64,000 bases of DNA from Kitasatospora sp. NBC_00240 (GCF_026342405.1 NZ_JAPEMU010000001.1:6572001-6636000), one strand, 5' to 3'; counted from the first letter of the stretch, positions 24,975 through 34,388 are shown. Made by a program: numbers and translations. Notes: generated by a model from the sequence alone, not told the origin.

Positions 24975-27386
24975 TCAGGCCAGCGAGGTCCAGCTGCCGG
25001 CGCTGCGGTCCGCCTGTTCGAGTCGGTCCGGGTGCCCGCTGCCGTCGGCGACCGAGATCCTGCGGTACCTGTCCTGGTGGAAAACCCAGAACTCGCTCTT
25101 GCCGCCGGTGCGCTGACGGTCCGGCACGGCCAGGAAGCTGTCGACCCGGGTGACGCCTTCGAGTGACACCCAGGCGCTCAGCTCCCGGTCCGAGCGCTCC
25201 AGCGCGTCCATGTGCAGGCCGCTGTCGAAGACCGAGATCAGCCGGTAGGCCTGCCTGCCGCCGGTGCTGTGGAACACCCAGTACCAGCTCTTGCCGCCGA
25301 TGCCCTGCAGGTCCGGCACCGGGAGGAAGGCGTCGACCTGGCCGACGCCCGCCAGCGAGCCCCACCGGGCCAGGCTGCGGTCGGAGTGGTCCAGGGTGTC
25401 GGTGTGCGCGTCGCCGTCGGTGATCGAGACGCCCCGGTAGACCTGCTTGCCGCCGACGGTGTGGAAGAACCAGTACTTGCTCCGGCCACCGACCCGCTGC
25501 TTGCCGGGGATCGGCAGGACGGCGTCGACCCGGCTCACGCCCTGCAGCCCGTCCCAGCCGCCGATCGCCCCGTCGCCCTTCAGCAGGGCGTCCTGGTGGC
25601 TGCCGTCGGCCACCGACACCTTGCGGTACCGGCCCTGCCGGAACACCCAGTGCTCGCTGACGCCGCCCTGGCGCTGCCGGTCGGGCACCGCCAGGAACTC
25701 GTCGACGACCAGCGCCGGGGGCTTGGGCTGCTGCTGGCCGCCCGGCTGGGCGGTGCCGGGCTGCTGGGCGCCGGTGTCCGGCTGCTGTGTCCCGCCGCTG
25801 CCTGTCGGGGTGCCGCCGGTGCCGGGCTGCTGCGTCCCGCCGGTACCCGTCTGGGCGCCGCCGGTGCCCGGCAGCTGGGTCGCGGGGGCGGCCTGCTGGG
25901 TGAGGCTGCCGTCGGCGAGACCGCGCAGCAGGCCGAGGGACGGGGCGAAGGCGTAGACCGAACCCTCCGTCCGGACGAACTGCTTGAAGCTCAGTGCCGT
26001 GGTCCGCCGCTCGCCGCCGGCGGCCCGGCTCTCGTAGCTGACCGGGCAGTCCAGCCCGACCATCGGGTCGCCGCCGGGCAGCGGGTCCCGTCCGGGCGGG
26101 AAGTCCACGTCGTCGATCCAGGCGGTCTGGATGAACTCGAACTGCTCGGCGATGTCGGACTGGTAGCTGACGAAGAGCAGGCCGCGCGGGTCGTCCGGCC
26201 CGCCCGGCCCCTCCGAGGCCGGGTCGAAGGGCTGCCCGTACGGGGCGCCGCGGCGCATGATGCGCTTGCTGTCCAGGTTCTCGGCGGGGATCGGCGCGGT
26301 GCCGGGCTGCACGACCAGGCCGTCGCGCGGGCTGGTCTTGCGCAGGTGCGAGAACAGCGGGGTGAGCAGGCCGTCCGGGTCGTCCGCGAAGCCGAAGTCG
26401 TTGTCGTTGGAGGCCGTGGGGTCGAACGGCACGTCGGCGTCCGGGTGTTTGCAGACGGGGGCGCCGGAGCGCCAGCGGCCGACCAGCCGGGCGGCGAACC
26501 ACTCGGTGCCGACGTCCGCCGGGACGGCCTTGGCCTCCTTGAGGATCTTGAGCTGGACGGCGACCTGGGCCCACCAGCCCGGGACGTCCTGGGCCAGCCG
26601 GCGGACCACCTGGAAGGAGCCGTTCTTCGCCCAGTCGGGGAGGTCTCCGGTGCCGCCGCCGGCCACCGGCTCGCCGATCACGAAGTGGCCGGCCGGGACC
26701 AGCCGGGTGCCGGGGTGGCCCTTGACCTCCTCCGGGTTCGTCTCGGAGGGCGGGTCGAAGCCGAGCACACCGGGCTCGCTGACCCCGTCCTTGAAGCCGA
26801 AGTGCTCCTTGCCGCGCCGGGTGCCCGTCAGGGTGGCGGCGTTCTGCTGGAAGACGATCACGATCCGGGCCTCGGCGGCCGCGTCCCGCTGGGCGGTCAC
26901 GGCGGCCTGCAGGTCCGCCGGGGTGTCGGCGGCCACGGTGAGCACCGCGTGCACCGGCTGGGTCCGGCCGTTGCCGAACAGCCAGTTGTCGGGGGAGCTG
27001 TCGCCGGTGTCGCCGAGCGCGCCGGCCCGCAGGCGGGAGCCTTCCTGGAAGGCCTGCAAGGTCCCGCCGAGCGGCGGGTTCTCGTACGGGTCGCGGCCGA
27101 TCAGCACGGCGAGGCCCGGGAAGGTGAAGGTGACGCCCGTCCAGACGGCCTTGAGCGACTTGGGGTCGTCGCCGCCGCCGGCCCTGCGGGCGGCGCTGAA
27201 CGCCTCGTTGAAGGTGGCCACCTGACGGGTGGTGGCGATCTTGGGGATGAGGGTCCGGAGCCAGGCCCGGGCCCTGGGGGCGTCCTCGAACTTCAGGAAC
27301 AGCAGGGTGACATGGTCCTTCTTGAATCCGGCGATGATGTCGCCCTGGATCTCGTCGCTCTCGCGCAGTCTCAGATCGGTCGGCAT
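24975..27386 (-). CDS. DyP-type heme peroxidase with four C-terminal repeats
   Basis: An 803-residue protein. Residues 1-490 are a dye-decolorising peroxidase domain: distal Asp200 in GFKDG, proximal His347 in FSHLRKTSPRD, distal Arg near RIMRRGAPYG. A Gln/Gly/Thr-rich linker (about 500-555) follows. Residues 560-803 hold four repeats of about 61 residues, each with VDxFLxVPDxQ, GGxSxxWVF and DGxHxDxL motifs. No signal peptide is seen from ATG 27386 (GGGAGG upstream). Ordinary DyP enzymes lack the repeat region. It lies directly downstream of a secreted copper-radical oxidase, a potential peroxide source. Confidence 0.9.
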   Translation of the reverse strand: MPTDLRLRESDEIQGDIIAGFKKDHVTLLFLKFEDAPRARAWLRTLIPKIATTRQVATFNEAFSAARRAGGGDDPKSLKAVWTGVTFTFPGLAVLIGRDPYENPPLGGTLQAFQEGSRLRAGALGDTGDSSPDNWLFGNGRTQPVHAVLTVAADTPADLQAAVTAQRDAAAEARIVIVFQQNAATLTGTRRGKEHFGFKDGVSEPGVLGFDPPSETNPEEVKGHPGTRLVPAGHFVIGEPVAGGGTGDLPDWAKNGSFQVVRRLAQDVPGWWAQVAVQLKILKEAKAVPADVGTEWFAARLVGRWRSGAPVCKHPDADVPFDPTASNDNDFGFADDPDGLLTPLFSHLRKTSPRDGLVVQPGTAPIPAENLDSKRIMRRGAPYGQPFDPASEGPGGPDDPRGLLFVSYQSDIAEQFEFIQTAWIDDVDFPPGRDPLPGGDPMVGLDCPVSYESRAAGGERRTTALSFKQFVRTEGSVYAFAPSLGLLRGLADGSLTQQAAPATQLPGTGGAQTGTGGTQQPGTGGTPTGSGGTQQPDTGAQQPGTAQPGGQQQPKPPALVVDEFLAVPDRQRQGGVSEHWVFRQGRYRKVSVADGSHQDALLKGDGAIGGWDGLQGVSRVDAVLPIPGKQRVGGRSKYWFFHTVGGKQVYRGVSITDGDAHTDTLDHSDRSLARWGSLAGVGQVDAFLPVPDLQGIGGKSWYWVFHSTGGRQAYRLISVFDSGLHMDALERSDRELSAWVSLEGVTRVDSFLAVPDRQRTGGKSEFWVFHQDRYRRISVADGSGHPDRLEQADRSAGSWTSLA

Positions 27387-27532
27387 GCGTGCCCTCCCAA
27401 GGGGCGGGGTGGTCGGCTGACCACGTACGGTAGTGGGATTCATCGTGGACGAACTGAAATGTCACCCGGACGGGGACGCGCGGGATCCGCTGCGCGCGCC
27501 CCCGTCCGGGGAGTCGTCCGACGCTGGGGCAA

Positions 27533-27560
27533 GGGGTACTGGGGCGTACTGGGGCGTACT
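27533..27560. repeat. 10-bp GGGGCGTACT tandem repeat
   Basis: Two exact units (27541-27550, 27551-27560) are preceded by a shortened GGGGTACT and followed by GGGGTGTGC. It lies in the 235-base gap between the peroxidase and oxidase genes. Confidence 0.8.
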
Positions 27561-27621
27561 GGGGTGTGCAGGGTCGTCGGCCGGGCGGAGCGTCGGCCGG
27601 CGGGGGTCCGAGGGTGGACCG

Positions 27622-29514
27622 TCAGGACGGCGTGCCCACCTGGACCCACTGCGCCGTGCTCGGGACGCCCTTGTCGTCGAGGAGGAAGAGCATGTAGTAC
27701 CCGGGCGGGGCCGCGGCCGCCGACGGCGGCGCCTGCAGCTCCAGCTTGGTGCCGGCCCGGCTGGTGATCCGCAGCTCGACGTGGCGCTGGCTGGTGTTCA
27801 CCGAGTGGGTCGCGGTGGTCGGCGAGAGCAGGACGGCCCGGGCCGCTCGGGTCGGCGTCGAGGTGTTCACCAGGAAGCGGCTGCCGAAGCCGATCATGCT
27901 CTGCGGCACCCGGTCGAGCGCCGGCCGGGCGCCCTGGGCCAGGTAGGCGGGCTCGTAGATCTCGATGGTGCCGTTCATGTCGTCCGTGATGTCCGGGTCG
28001 TTGGCGAGCTGCTGGAGCTCGTCCCCGGTCACCATCACCCGGCCGTCGGGGAGCACCACCGCGTTCGAGTGGTAGCCGCGCGGCAGGCGCTGGACGGGGC
28101 CGAGACGCCAGTTGCCCTGCGCGTCGCGCAGCTCGGTCTGGCGGTACTTCAGGTCCGCGTTGGGGTTGTACGGGCCGTTGCCGTAGTCGCGGATGTCGTA
28201 GGCGCCGTTGACGGTCATCAGGGTGCCGTCCGGCAGCAGCAGGGTGTCGTCCTGGGTGCGGCCGAAGGCCCGGGACTTCTCCGCCGTCCAGGCGCCGTTC
28301 GCGAACTTGAGGGTGTTCGGGTTGTCCCGGTCGCCGCCCAGCAGCAGCGTCGCGTCCGGGCCCTCGGTGCCGCCGGGCAGCGGCACCGCCGAACCGTAGT
28401 TGCGCTTCTTGCCGTCCGGCCTGGCCGGCAGGTCGGAGCGGGTCTCGTTGTTCGGGTCGAACAGCCACTGCTCGCCGGGGTGCCGGCCGAAGCCGTAGAT
28501 GTTGCCGTCGCGCATCGAGAACAGGTGCGGGTAGTCGAGGGTGAACGGGGCGCTCGCCCGGAAGGTGTCCACCGGGGTGTCGCGCGGCAGGTCCGACTTG
28601 GTCTGCGGCACCGGGAAGTCCTTCGCCGGGAAGCGCTCGACCACCGGGGTCGGGGTGCCCCAGCCCAGCTCGGACTGGCCGGACATGATCAGCTGCCGGC
28701 CGTCGGCGCCGGTGACCACCGACGGGTACCAGCGGCCCACCGACATGTCCGGGTTGCGGGTCCAGGTCTCCGTCCACGGGTCGAAGATCAGCGACAGCTT
28801 CGCACCGGAACCGCCGTTGCCGCCCAGGTTGCCGCCGAAGACCCCGAGCATGCCGTTCGGCAGGAACGAGTGCCCGGCGCAGAAGAACGGCGCCGGGCGA
28901 GGCTCGCCGAGCCCGTCCGGCATGTCGATCACGGGCGGGGTGACCTTGGTGAACGCGTCCGGGCCGGTGCCCTTGGCCGGGTCCCAGAGGAAGGCCCGGC
29001 CGGCGTTCTCCTTGCCGGTGGTCTGGGTCGGCGCGGGCTCCTTCTCCGGGTTGGTCTCGATCCGCTCGAAGGAGAAGAGCAGCACCTTGCCGGTCGGCAG
29101 CATGGCGATGTGGGCGGCGAACTCCGGGGAGGGGAAGTACTGCTTGAAAGCGCCGGAGGTGGCCGGGTCGAAGCCCGCGTTGATCTTCGCCTGGGAGTCC
29201 GTCAGCGCGTTCAGCCGGTTGGTCCGGGTGGGCTGCGGGTAGTCGCCGACGCCGCGGATCGCCGCCCGGGCACTGGCATGCGCCTCGGCGTGCTCCTGGC
29301 CCAGCGAGGCGACCTCGTCGGGGCGCATCTCGGCCATCACCCGGGGCGAGGTGATGTGCGGGCCGGCCTCCTGGCCCGCCGGGTGGTCGTCGTGCCCGTG
29401 CACCTGCGCGGCGCGGGCCAGTGCGGGGGCGGCGGTGGTCATCAGGGTGGCGCCGGTCAGGGCGGAGACGACGGCGCACGCCGAGAGGGCGGCGGAGAGT
29501 TTCCTGCGGGACAT
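27622..29514 (-). CDS. glxA: secreted copper-radical oxidase (galactose/glyoxal oxidase family, GlxA-like)
   Basis: A 630-residue exported enzyme. A basic signal peptide (about 1-36) precedes a kelch-type propeller and a C-terminal DUF1929 domain. The Cys of the Cys-Tyr cofactor is Cys212 (PFFCAGHSFLPNG) and its partner Tyr263 (GRWYPSVV). Copper His ligands fall in RGYHSNAVVLPDG and THSVNTSQRHVEL, and the axial Tyr is near RNYGSAVPLP. These enzymes oxidise aldehydes or sugars, producing H2O2. In Streptomyces lividans GlxA works in hyphal morphogenesis with the glycan synthase CslA and a DyP; here the DyP neighbour exists, but no cslA is visible in the window. Confidence 0.88.
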   Translation of the reverse strand: MSRRKLSAALSACAVVSALTGATLMTTAAPALARAAQVHGHDDHPAGQEAGPHITSPRVMAEMRPDEVASLGQEHAEAHASARAAIRGVGDYPQPTRTNRLNALTDSQAKINAGFDPATSGAFKQYFPSPEFAAHIAMLPTGKVLLFSFERIETNPEKEPAPTQTTGKENAGRAFLWDPAKGTGPDAFTKVTPPVIDMPDGLGEPRPAPFFCAGHSFLPNGMLGVFGGNLGGNGGSGAKLSLIFDPWTETWTRNPDMSVGRWYPSVVTGADGRQLIMSGQSELGWGTPTPVVERFPAKDFPVPQTKSDLPRDTPVDTFRASAPFTLDYPHLFSMRDGNIYGFGRHPGEQWLFDPNNETRSDLPARPDGKKRNYGSAVPLPGGTEGPDATLLLGGDRDNPNTLKFANGAWTAEKSRAFGRTQDDTLLLPDGTLMTVNGAYDIRDYGNGPYNPNADLKYRQTELRDAQGNWRLGPVQRLPRGYHSNAVVLPDGRVMVTGDELQQLANDPDITDDMNGTIEIYEPAYLAQGARPALDRVPQSMIGFGSRFLVNTSTPTRAARAVLLSPTTATHSVNTSQRHVELRITSRAGTKLELQAPPSAAAAPPGYYMLFLLDDKGVPSTAQWVQVGTPS

Positions 29515-29725
29515 GGGGCTCCTCGGGGCGGGGACGTGGGGGGCCGGCGCGGAAGCCCGTGCGGGAGACCGTGGGAGGGGGCGCGCGAGGGCCGGGGCCG
29601 ACGCCGCCACATCATCACGCCCCGTGGTGGTTCGCATGCGACTCGACCGGTGGATGCCCCAGGATGAGCCGTTCGGGCTCACCTCGACGAATCCGCAGAG
29701 TGACGAACCGTCGGCCGCGGCACCG

Positions 29726-30952
29726 TCACACCACGCCGAGCGCGTACACCGCGAAGGCGGCCGCCCCGGCCCCCGCCACCGCCTTCCAGGTACGGGAGAA
29801 CGACGTCCACGGGCCGTCGAACCGGCGCGCGAACCAGCCGATCCCGACCAGCGCCCCGGCGAACAGCGGCAGCAGCACCAGCCGGCCCGCCACCCAGGCC
29901 GGCGAGTCCGGCGCGGTGGTCAGCCCCGGCACCGCGCCGAACGCCGCCGCGCCCGGCACCGCCACCGCCAGCATCGCGCTCTGGTGCCAGCAGAAGACCG
30001 TCATCGCCGACAGGTTGACCAGCACCACCGGCAGCCAGAGCAGCGGCCGGCGCAGCAGCCGCCCGATCCGCTCCCGCAGCAGGACGGCCGCCCCGCACTG
30101 CACCGCCGCCAGCGCGAGCACCAGCAGCGACGGCGGGTGCGAGTTGGTGCGCGCCGCGCCCGGGACGCCGACCATGCTGGCCGGGTAGTGGAAGAACAGC
30201 AGCAGCGCGGCGAACAGCGCGCCGCCGCCCAGCAGCAGCAGCCGCGCGGCGGGGCGGCCGAGCCGGCCCTGCGCCCAGAGCACGCCCAGCTGGTAGGCGA
30301 ACATCCAGCCCGGGAGGATGTTGACCAGGGCCAGCCAGGACGGCACCGCCTCGGCCCACGGCCCGTACCGCAGCAGGTCCACCACGGCGACCACGGCGAG
30401 CATCACGGCCGCCGACCGGCCGCCGAGGCGCCGGCCCAGTGCCACGCAGCTCGGCGTGAGCGCCGTCAGCCCGAGATACACCGCGATGTACCAGAGCGGC
30501 TGGACGACCAGCACCGAGCCGGTCCGGACGGTGCCGTCGGGCACGCCGAGCCGGTGCAGCACGGGGATCAGCAGTGCCCAGACGGCGGCGACGCCGAGCA
30601 CCGGCCGCAGCAGCCGTACCGCCCGGCCGCGCAGCCAGGCCAGGGTGCCCGCGCCGCGCTCCCGGGCGCGCTCCAGCGAGCGGACCGAGGAGTGGCCGCC
30701 GACCAGGAAGAACACGCCGAGCATCTGCAGCAGCCAGCTGGCCGGCGCGAAGAAGCCGAGCGAGCTGAGCGGGCTGGCGTTGTGCAGCGCGCCGTCGGGG
30801 GAGAGGGTGAGGCCGCCGAGCATCCAGTGCCCGACCGGTACGGCGAGCAGGGCGAGCGCGCGGAGCCCGTCGAGGGCGCGGTCGCGGGTGGCGGGGGTCT
30901 GCGCGTCGACCTTCGCGGCGGCCCGGCGCAGGGCGGTCAGGGGTCCGGCCAT
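29726..30952 (-). CDS. membrane acyltransferase (acyltransferase 3 family)
   Basis: A 408-residue polytopic membrane protein with about ten hydrophobic segments. RDRALDGLRALALLAVPVGH near the start holds the family signature (DGLRA and His). Members transfer acetyl or other acyl groups to cell-surface sugars or lipids. The stretch GGHSSVRSL is also conserved. It lies 73 bases downstream of the DUF1023 hydrolase and may share its transcript. Substrate not recognisable. Confidence 0.85.
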   Translation of the reverse strand: MAGPLTALRRAAAKVDAQTPATRDRALDGLRALALLAVPVGHWMLGGLTLSPDGALHNASPLSSLGFFAPASWLLQMLGVFFLVGGHSSVRSLERARERGAGTLAWLRGRAVRLLRPVLGVAAVWALLIPVLHRLGVPDGTVRTGSVLVVQPLWYIAVYLGLTALTPSCVALGRRLGGRSAAVMLAVVAVVDLLRYGPWAEAVPSWLALVNILPGWMFAYQLGVLWAQGRLGRPAARLLLLGGGALFAALLLFFHYPASMVGVPGAARTNSHPPSLLVLALAAVQCGAAVLLRERIGRLLRRPLLWLPVVLVNLSAMTVFCWHQSAMLAVAVPGAAAFGAVPGLTTAPDSPAWVAGRLVLLPLFAGALVGIGWFARRFDGPWTSFSRTWKAVAGAGAAAFAVYALGVV

Positions 30953-30965
30953 GGTGCGGCTCCTT

Positions 30966-31015
30966 CGGTGCTGGTCGGTGCTGGTCGGTGTGGGTCGGTG
31001 CGGTCCGGTGCGGTC
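30966..31015. repeat. 10-bp tandem repeat upstream of the acyltransferase
   Basis: CTGGTCGGTG occurs twice exactly (30971-30990) and then in two decayed copies. It lies within the 73-base gap between two genes. Confidence 0.75.
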
Positions 31016-31025
31016 GGGGGCCGGT

Positions 31026-32156
31026 TCAGGTGGCCGCGCCGCCGAGGGCGATCTCGGCGAAGCGGGCCAGTGAGGTGGTGCCGGGCGCGAAGTAGCCGGT
31101 GTGGCCGTGGGATCCGGTCGAGGGCAGGTGCCGGGCGCCGAATCCGGCGCCGGTCGGGTCGGCCCCGTGTCCGAGGCCCAGCAGCGAGACGTTGGGGACG
31201 TCGCCGATCCAGTCCGAGCCGTTGCGGTCGGTGGCCCACAGCGGCACCCGGGGGTCGAGGGCGGCGGCGTCCGGCACGCCCATGCCGGGGGAGGCCAGCA
31301 CCACCACGCCGGACGCCTGCGCGGGGCCGGGGGCCGTCAGCCCGCAGACCACCGAGCCGTAGCTGTGGCAGAAGACGGTGGCGGGTGCGGCCGGTGAGGT
31401 GGTCCGCGCCAGGCCGGTGAGGAACCGCCCGAGCCGCTGCGCGCCGGCCTCGGCGAGGTCCTCGGCGGCGGCGTCCAGGCCGACCCCGACGGGGGTGGTG
31501 TAGCCCGCCCAGGCGACCACGGCGGTGGCCCGGCCGGTGGCCTCGTACAGGGCGCGGGCCATCCCGGCGGGCGTGCCGTAGGGGTCCCTGGCGCGGTCGA
31601 AGCTCAGCAGGTCGATGTCGGAGCCGGGCACCACGACCGCGGTGTGCCGGGCGCCGGCCAGGTCGCCGAAGACCTCCGCGACCTGGCCCCGGCCACGCGG
31701 GTCGAAGGCGAGGATCTGCCGCCCTTCGGCCAGCAGGCTCCGGTAGCGCTCGGCCCGGGCCCGGGCGGCGGCGTGGTCCTGGCCGGTCAGCGCCGGGTCG
31801 CCGGCCCTGGCCCGCTCCTTGTCGAACTCCTCGCCGAGGGCCAGCGCGTTGGCCCGGTAGCGCAGCGGTACCGGCGCGCCGTCCAGGTTGCCCATCACCA
31901 GGGGGTGGCGGACGGCGAGGGCGTCCCGCTGGGCCGTCGGCAGGCCGGCGAAGAAGTCCGCCACCTCGGCGGGCGTCGCGGTGGCCGGGTCCGGCAGCCG
32001 GACGCCGAGCGTGGTGTCGGCGACCCAGGCGGCGCTGCCCGGCGGCGGCCCGGTGAGCGGTGTCTGCGAGTCGGCGGCGGCCCAGCCGCCTGCCCCGAGC
32101 AGGGTGGCGGCGGTGATCGCGGCGGCGGCCAGTGTCCGCCTGAAGCGCAGCAGCAT
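31026..32156 (-). CDS. exported alpha/beta hydrolase, DUF1023 family (paralogue 2)
   Basis: A 376-residue protein closely related to the hydrolase at 23362-24576 throughout: shared FDPRGRGxVxEVFGDLAxAR, CHSYGSVVCG nucleophile elbow, VLASPGMGV, and LGHGADPTGAGFGA. It has a signal peptide with a SQTPLTGPPPGSAAWV mature start, parallel to ATPPAGSAAWV in the paralogue. Likely an extracytoplasmic esterase or lipase. The two copies flank the peroxidase/oxidase block on the same strand, suggesting segmental duplication or shared control. Confidence 0.83.
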   Translation of the reverse strand: MLLRFRRTLAAAAITAATLLGAGGWAAADSQTPLTGPPPGSAAWVADTTLGVRLPDPATATPAEVADFFAGLPTAQRDALAVRHPLVMGNLDGAPVPLRYRANALALGEEFDKERARAGDPALTGQDHAAARARAERYRSLLAEGRQILAFDPRGRGQVAEVFGDLAGARHTAVVVPGSDIDLLSFDRARDPYGTPAGMARALYEATGRATAVVAWAGYTTPVGVGLDAAAEDLAEAGAQRLGRFLTGLARTTSPAAPATVFCHSYGSVVCGLTAPGPAQASGVVVLASPGMGVPDAAALDPRVPLWATDRNGSDWIGDVPNVSLLGLGHGADPTGAGFGARHLPSTGSHGHTGYFAPGTTSLARFAEIALGGAAT

Positions 32157-32212
32157 CGTCTTGGTTCTCCCTCGTGCGTCCGGTGCGACGAGGGAGAAGG
32201 TAGAAAGGCGAA

Positions 32213-32240
32213 GGCCCCGCGGGCGTCACACCGCGGGGCC
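32213..32240 (-). terminator. terminator of the two-component operon
   Basis: GGCCCCGCGG and CCGCGGGGCC form a perfect 10-bp stem around an 8-base loop. It lies 36 bases after the response-regulator stop. Confidence 0.8.
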
Positions 32241-32275
32241 AACCACCGGGTGGTACCGGGGTACTCCAGGGGCCA

Positions 32276-32947
32276 CTACTGACCCGGCGTCACCAGGCCG
32301 GACTCGTAGGCCAGCACCACCGCCTGGGCGCGGTCGCGCAGGTCGAGCTTGGCGAGGATGCGGCCGATGTGGGTCTTCACGGTCTGCTCGGCGAGCACCA
32401 GCCCGGCCGCGATCTCCTGGTTGGACAGGCCCCGGGCGATCAGCTCCAGCACCTCGGTCTCACGCGGTGTCAGGCCGTTGAGCCGCAGTTTCGGGTCCCG
32501 GCGCGGGGCGGGCCGGGTGCGGGCGAAGTCCTCGATCAGCCGGCGGGTGACGGAGGGCGCGAGCAGGGCCTCGCCGGCCGCGACCACCCGGACGGCGGCG
32601 ATCAGGTCGGCCGGCGGGGCGTCCTTGAGCAGGAACCCGCTGGCTCCGGCGCGCAGCGCCTCGTACACGTAGTCGTCCACGTCGAAGGTGGTCAGCATCA
32701 GCACCCGGGGGCGGTGCCCGCCGTCGGTGCGGCCGAGCAGTTGCCGGGTGGCCTCCAGGCCGTCCATGACGGGCATCCGGACGTCCATCAGGACGACGTC
32801 GGGGTGGGTGCGGCCGCTGACCTCCAGGGCCTGCTGTCCGTCCGCCGCGTCGCCGACCACGTCGATGTCGTCCTGTGCGTTCAGCAGGGCGGCGAAGCCG
32901 GCCCGCACCATGGCCTGGTCGTCGGCGATGATCACTCGGATGGTCAC
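32276..32947 (-). CDS. NarL/FixJ-type response regulator
   Basis: A 223-residue regulator. Receiver domain: acidic pocket IIADDQ, phosphorylated Asp in VVLMDVRMPVMDGLEA (about residue 54), Lys in FLLKDAPP. The C-terminal LuxR-type HTH (LTPRETEVLELIARGLSNQEIAAGL) binds DNA. It is translationally coupled (ATGA overlap) to the upstream histidine kinase. Target genes are unknown; the kinase shows no recognisable sensor domain. Confidence 0.95.
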   Translation of the reverse strand: MTIRVIIADDQAMVRAGFAALLNAQDDIDVVGDAADGQQALEVSGRTHPDVVLMDVRMPVMDGLEATRQLLGRTDGGHRPRVLMLTTFDVDDYVYEALRAGASGFLLKDAPPADLIAAVRVVAAGEALLAPSVTRRLIEDFARTRPAPRRDPKLRLNGLTPRETEVLELIARGLSNQEIAAGLVLAEQTVKTHIGRILAKLDLRDRAQAVVLAYESGLVTPGQ

Positions 32948-34245
32948 TCGGGGCTCTCCTGGAGGCTGTCGATCGGCAGTGCGGCGGCGACCTTGAAGCC
33001 GCCGTCCGGCAGCGGGCCGGTGTCCAGCCTGCCATCCAGCAGCCGGACGCGTTCCCGCATGCCGACCAGGCCGTGGCCGGTGCCCTCCGCCGCGTGCTCC
33101 AGCGGCTCGGTCCTGGCCGGCGGGGCCGCGTTGGCCACCGTCACCAGCAGCCGGCCGTCCTCGACCGTCAGCGAGACCCAGGCCTCGGCGCCGGGCGCGT
33201 GCCGCACCACGTTGGCCAGCGCCTCCTGGACGATCCGGTACGCCGAGAGGTCCACCGCGGGTGGTAGCGGCCCGGCGGCCTCGTCGCTGACGGTCAGCTC
33301 GGCGGCCACCCCGGCCCGGCCGACCGTCCCGACCAGCCGGGCGAGGTCGCCGACGCCGGGCTGGGGGGCCTTCTCGGTGCCGGAGTCCTCGCTGCGCAGC
33401 ACGCCCAGCAGGCGGCGCATCTCGGTCAGCGAGGCGCGCGCGGTGCCGGCGATGGCCGCGAACTCCTCGGCGGCGTCGGCCGGTACGTCGGTGAGCCGGT
33501 AGGGCGCGCTGGCGGCCTGCACGGCGATCACCGACATGTGGTGGGCGACCACGTCGTGCAGTTCGCGGGCGATCCGGGCGCGCTCCTCGAGCAGGGTGCG
33601 GCGTCCGCGCTCGGCCTCGCTGATGTGCTCCTGCTCGACGAGCAGCCGGCGGGCCTCGGCGCGCTCGCGCAGCGCGCCGCCGAGCACCAGCACGGCGCCC
33701 GACAGGGTGATCCCCAGCAGGCTGTTGTCACCGCCGAACTGGTCGTCGGGGGCGATCAGGGCCATCGTCAGGGTGGCGGCGGTGGTGGCCAGCCAGACGG
33801 CGAACAAGGTCCGCCGGGGCTCGCGCAGGGCGAGCGGCACCATCAGCAGGCAGTAGCCGACCAGGGAGGTGGCCGGCCAGGGCCAGACGGAGCCGGTCGG
33901 CTCCCCGGCGGCGAGCAGCAGCAGGGCGGTCAGCAGATGGGCCGATCCGATGATCCACCAGGCCGGCAGCGGGCGGCTGACGGCGAGCAGCAGCGGGACG
34001 CTCTGCGCCACGGCCAGCCCGGCGGCGAGGCCGGCGTTCATGCCGTAGTCGTCGGCCAGCACGTTGATGGAGCTGGGCAGCAGCGCCGTCACCGCGCCGA
34101 GGGCGAGGACGTACGGCAGATACCGCACCCACCGGGGGGAGACGTGGGCGAACAGCGGGGTGTGGTCGCGGGACGGCCGGGCCAGGGCGGCCGCCAGCGC
34201 GGCCAGGGAGGAGGGGCCGGTACGTCCGGTGGGCGGGGAGTCCAT
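32944..34245 (-). CDS. sensor histidine kinase (NarL-type, HisKA_3)
   Basis: About 433 residues. Five or so membrane helices (about 40-190) form the N-terminal sensor, with no large extracellular domain, so it may sense membrane state or antibiotics. HisKA_3 phosphoacceptor region: ARIARELHDVVAHHMSVIAVQA. The HATPase domain ends with GTGHGLVGMRERVRLLDG. ATG 34245 was used; a TTG nine bases upstream is an alternative. It forms an operon with the response regulator. Confidence 0.92.
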   Translation of the reverse strand: MDSPPTGRTGPSSLAALAAALARPSRDHTPLFAHVSPRWVRYLPYVLALGAVTALLPSSINVLADDYGMNAGLAAGLAVAQSVPLLLAVSRPLPAWWIIGSAHLLTALLLLAAGEPTGSVWPWPATSLVGYCLLMVPLALREPRRTLFAVWLATTAATLTMALIAPDDQFGGDNSLLGITLSGAVLVLGGALRERAEARRLLVEQEHISEAERGRRTLLEERARIARELHDVVAHHMSVIAVQAASAPYRLTDVPADAAEEFAAIAGTARASLTEMRRLLGVLRSEDSGTEKAPQPGVGDLARLVGTVGRAGVAAELTVSDEAAGPLPPAVDLSAYRIVQEALANVVRHAPGAEAWVSLTVEDGRLLVTVANAAPPARTEPLEHAAEGTGHGLVGMRERVRLLDGRLDTGPLPDGGFKVAAALPIDSLQESPE

Positions 34246-34388
34246 GCCGCCCAAGCCTAGGAGGGCGGCGGCCGGCGGGCGTCCGACCAGGGGCCTGTCC
34301 TGCGGGTGCTACCGGGGTATGACCCCTGGTCGGCCGGGTCGACCCGGGTGGCGGCCTCGTCCGGCGCCGGGCTGCCGGGGACTTGCGG

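Noticed and set aside
30966..31015. Operator of the acyltransferase
   Set aside because: The 10-bp units are direct and decaying, without dyad symmetry, and look like simple slippage.
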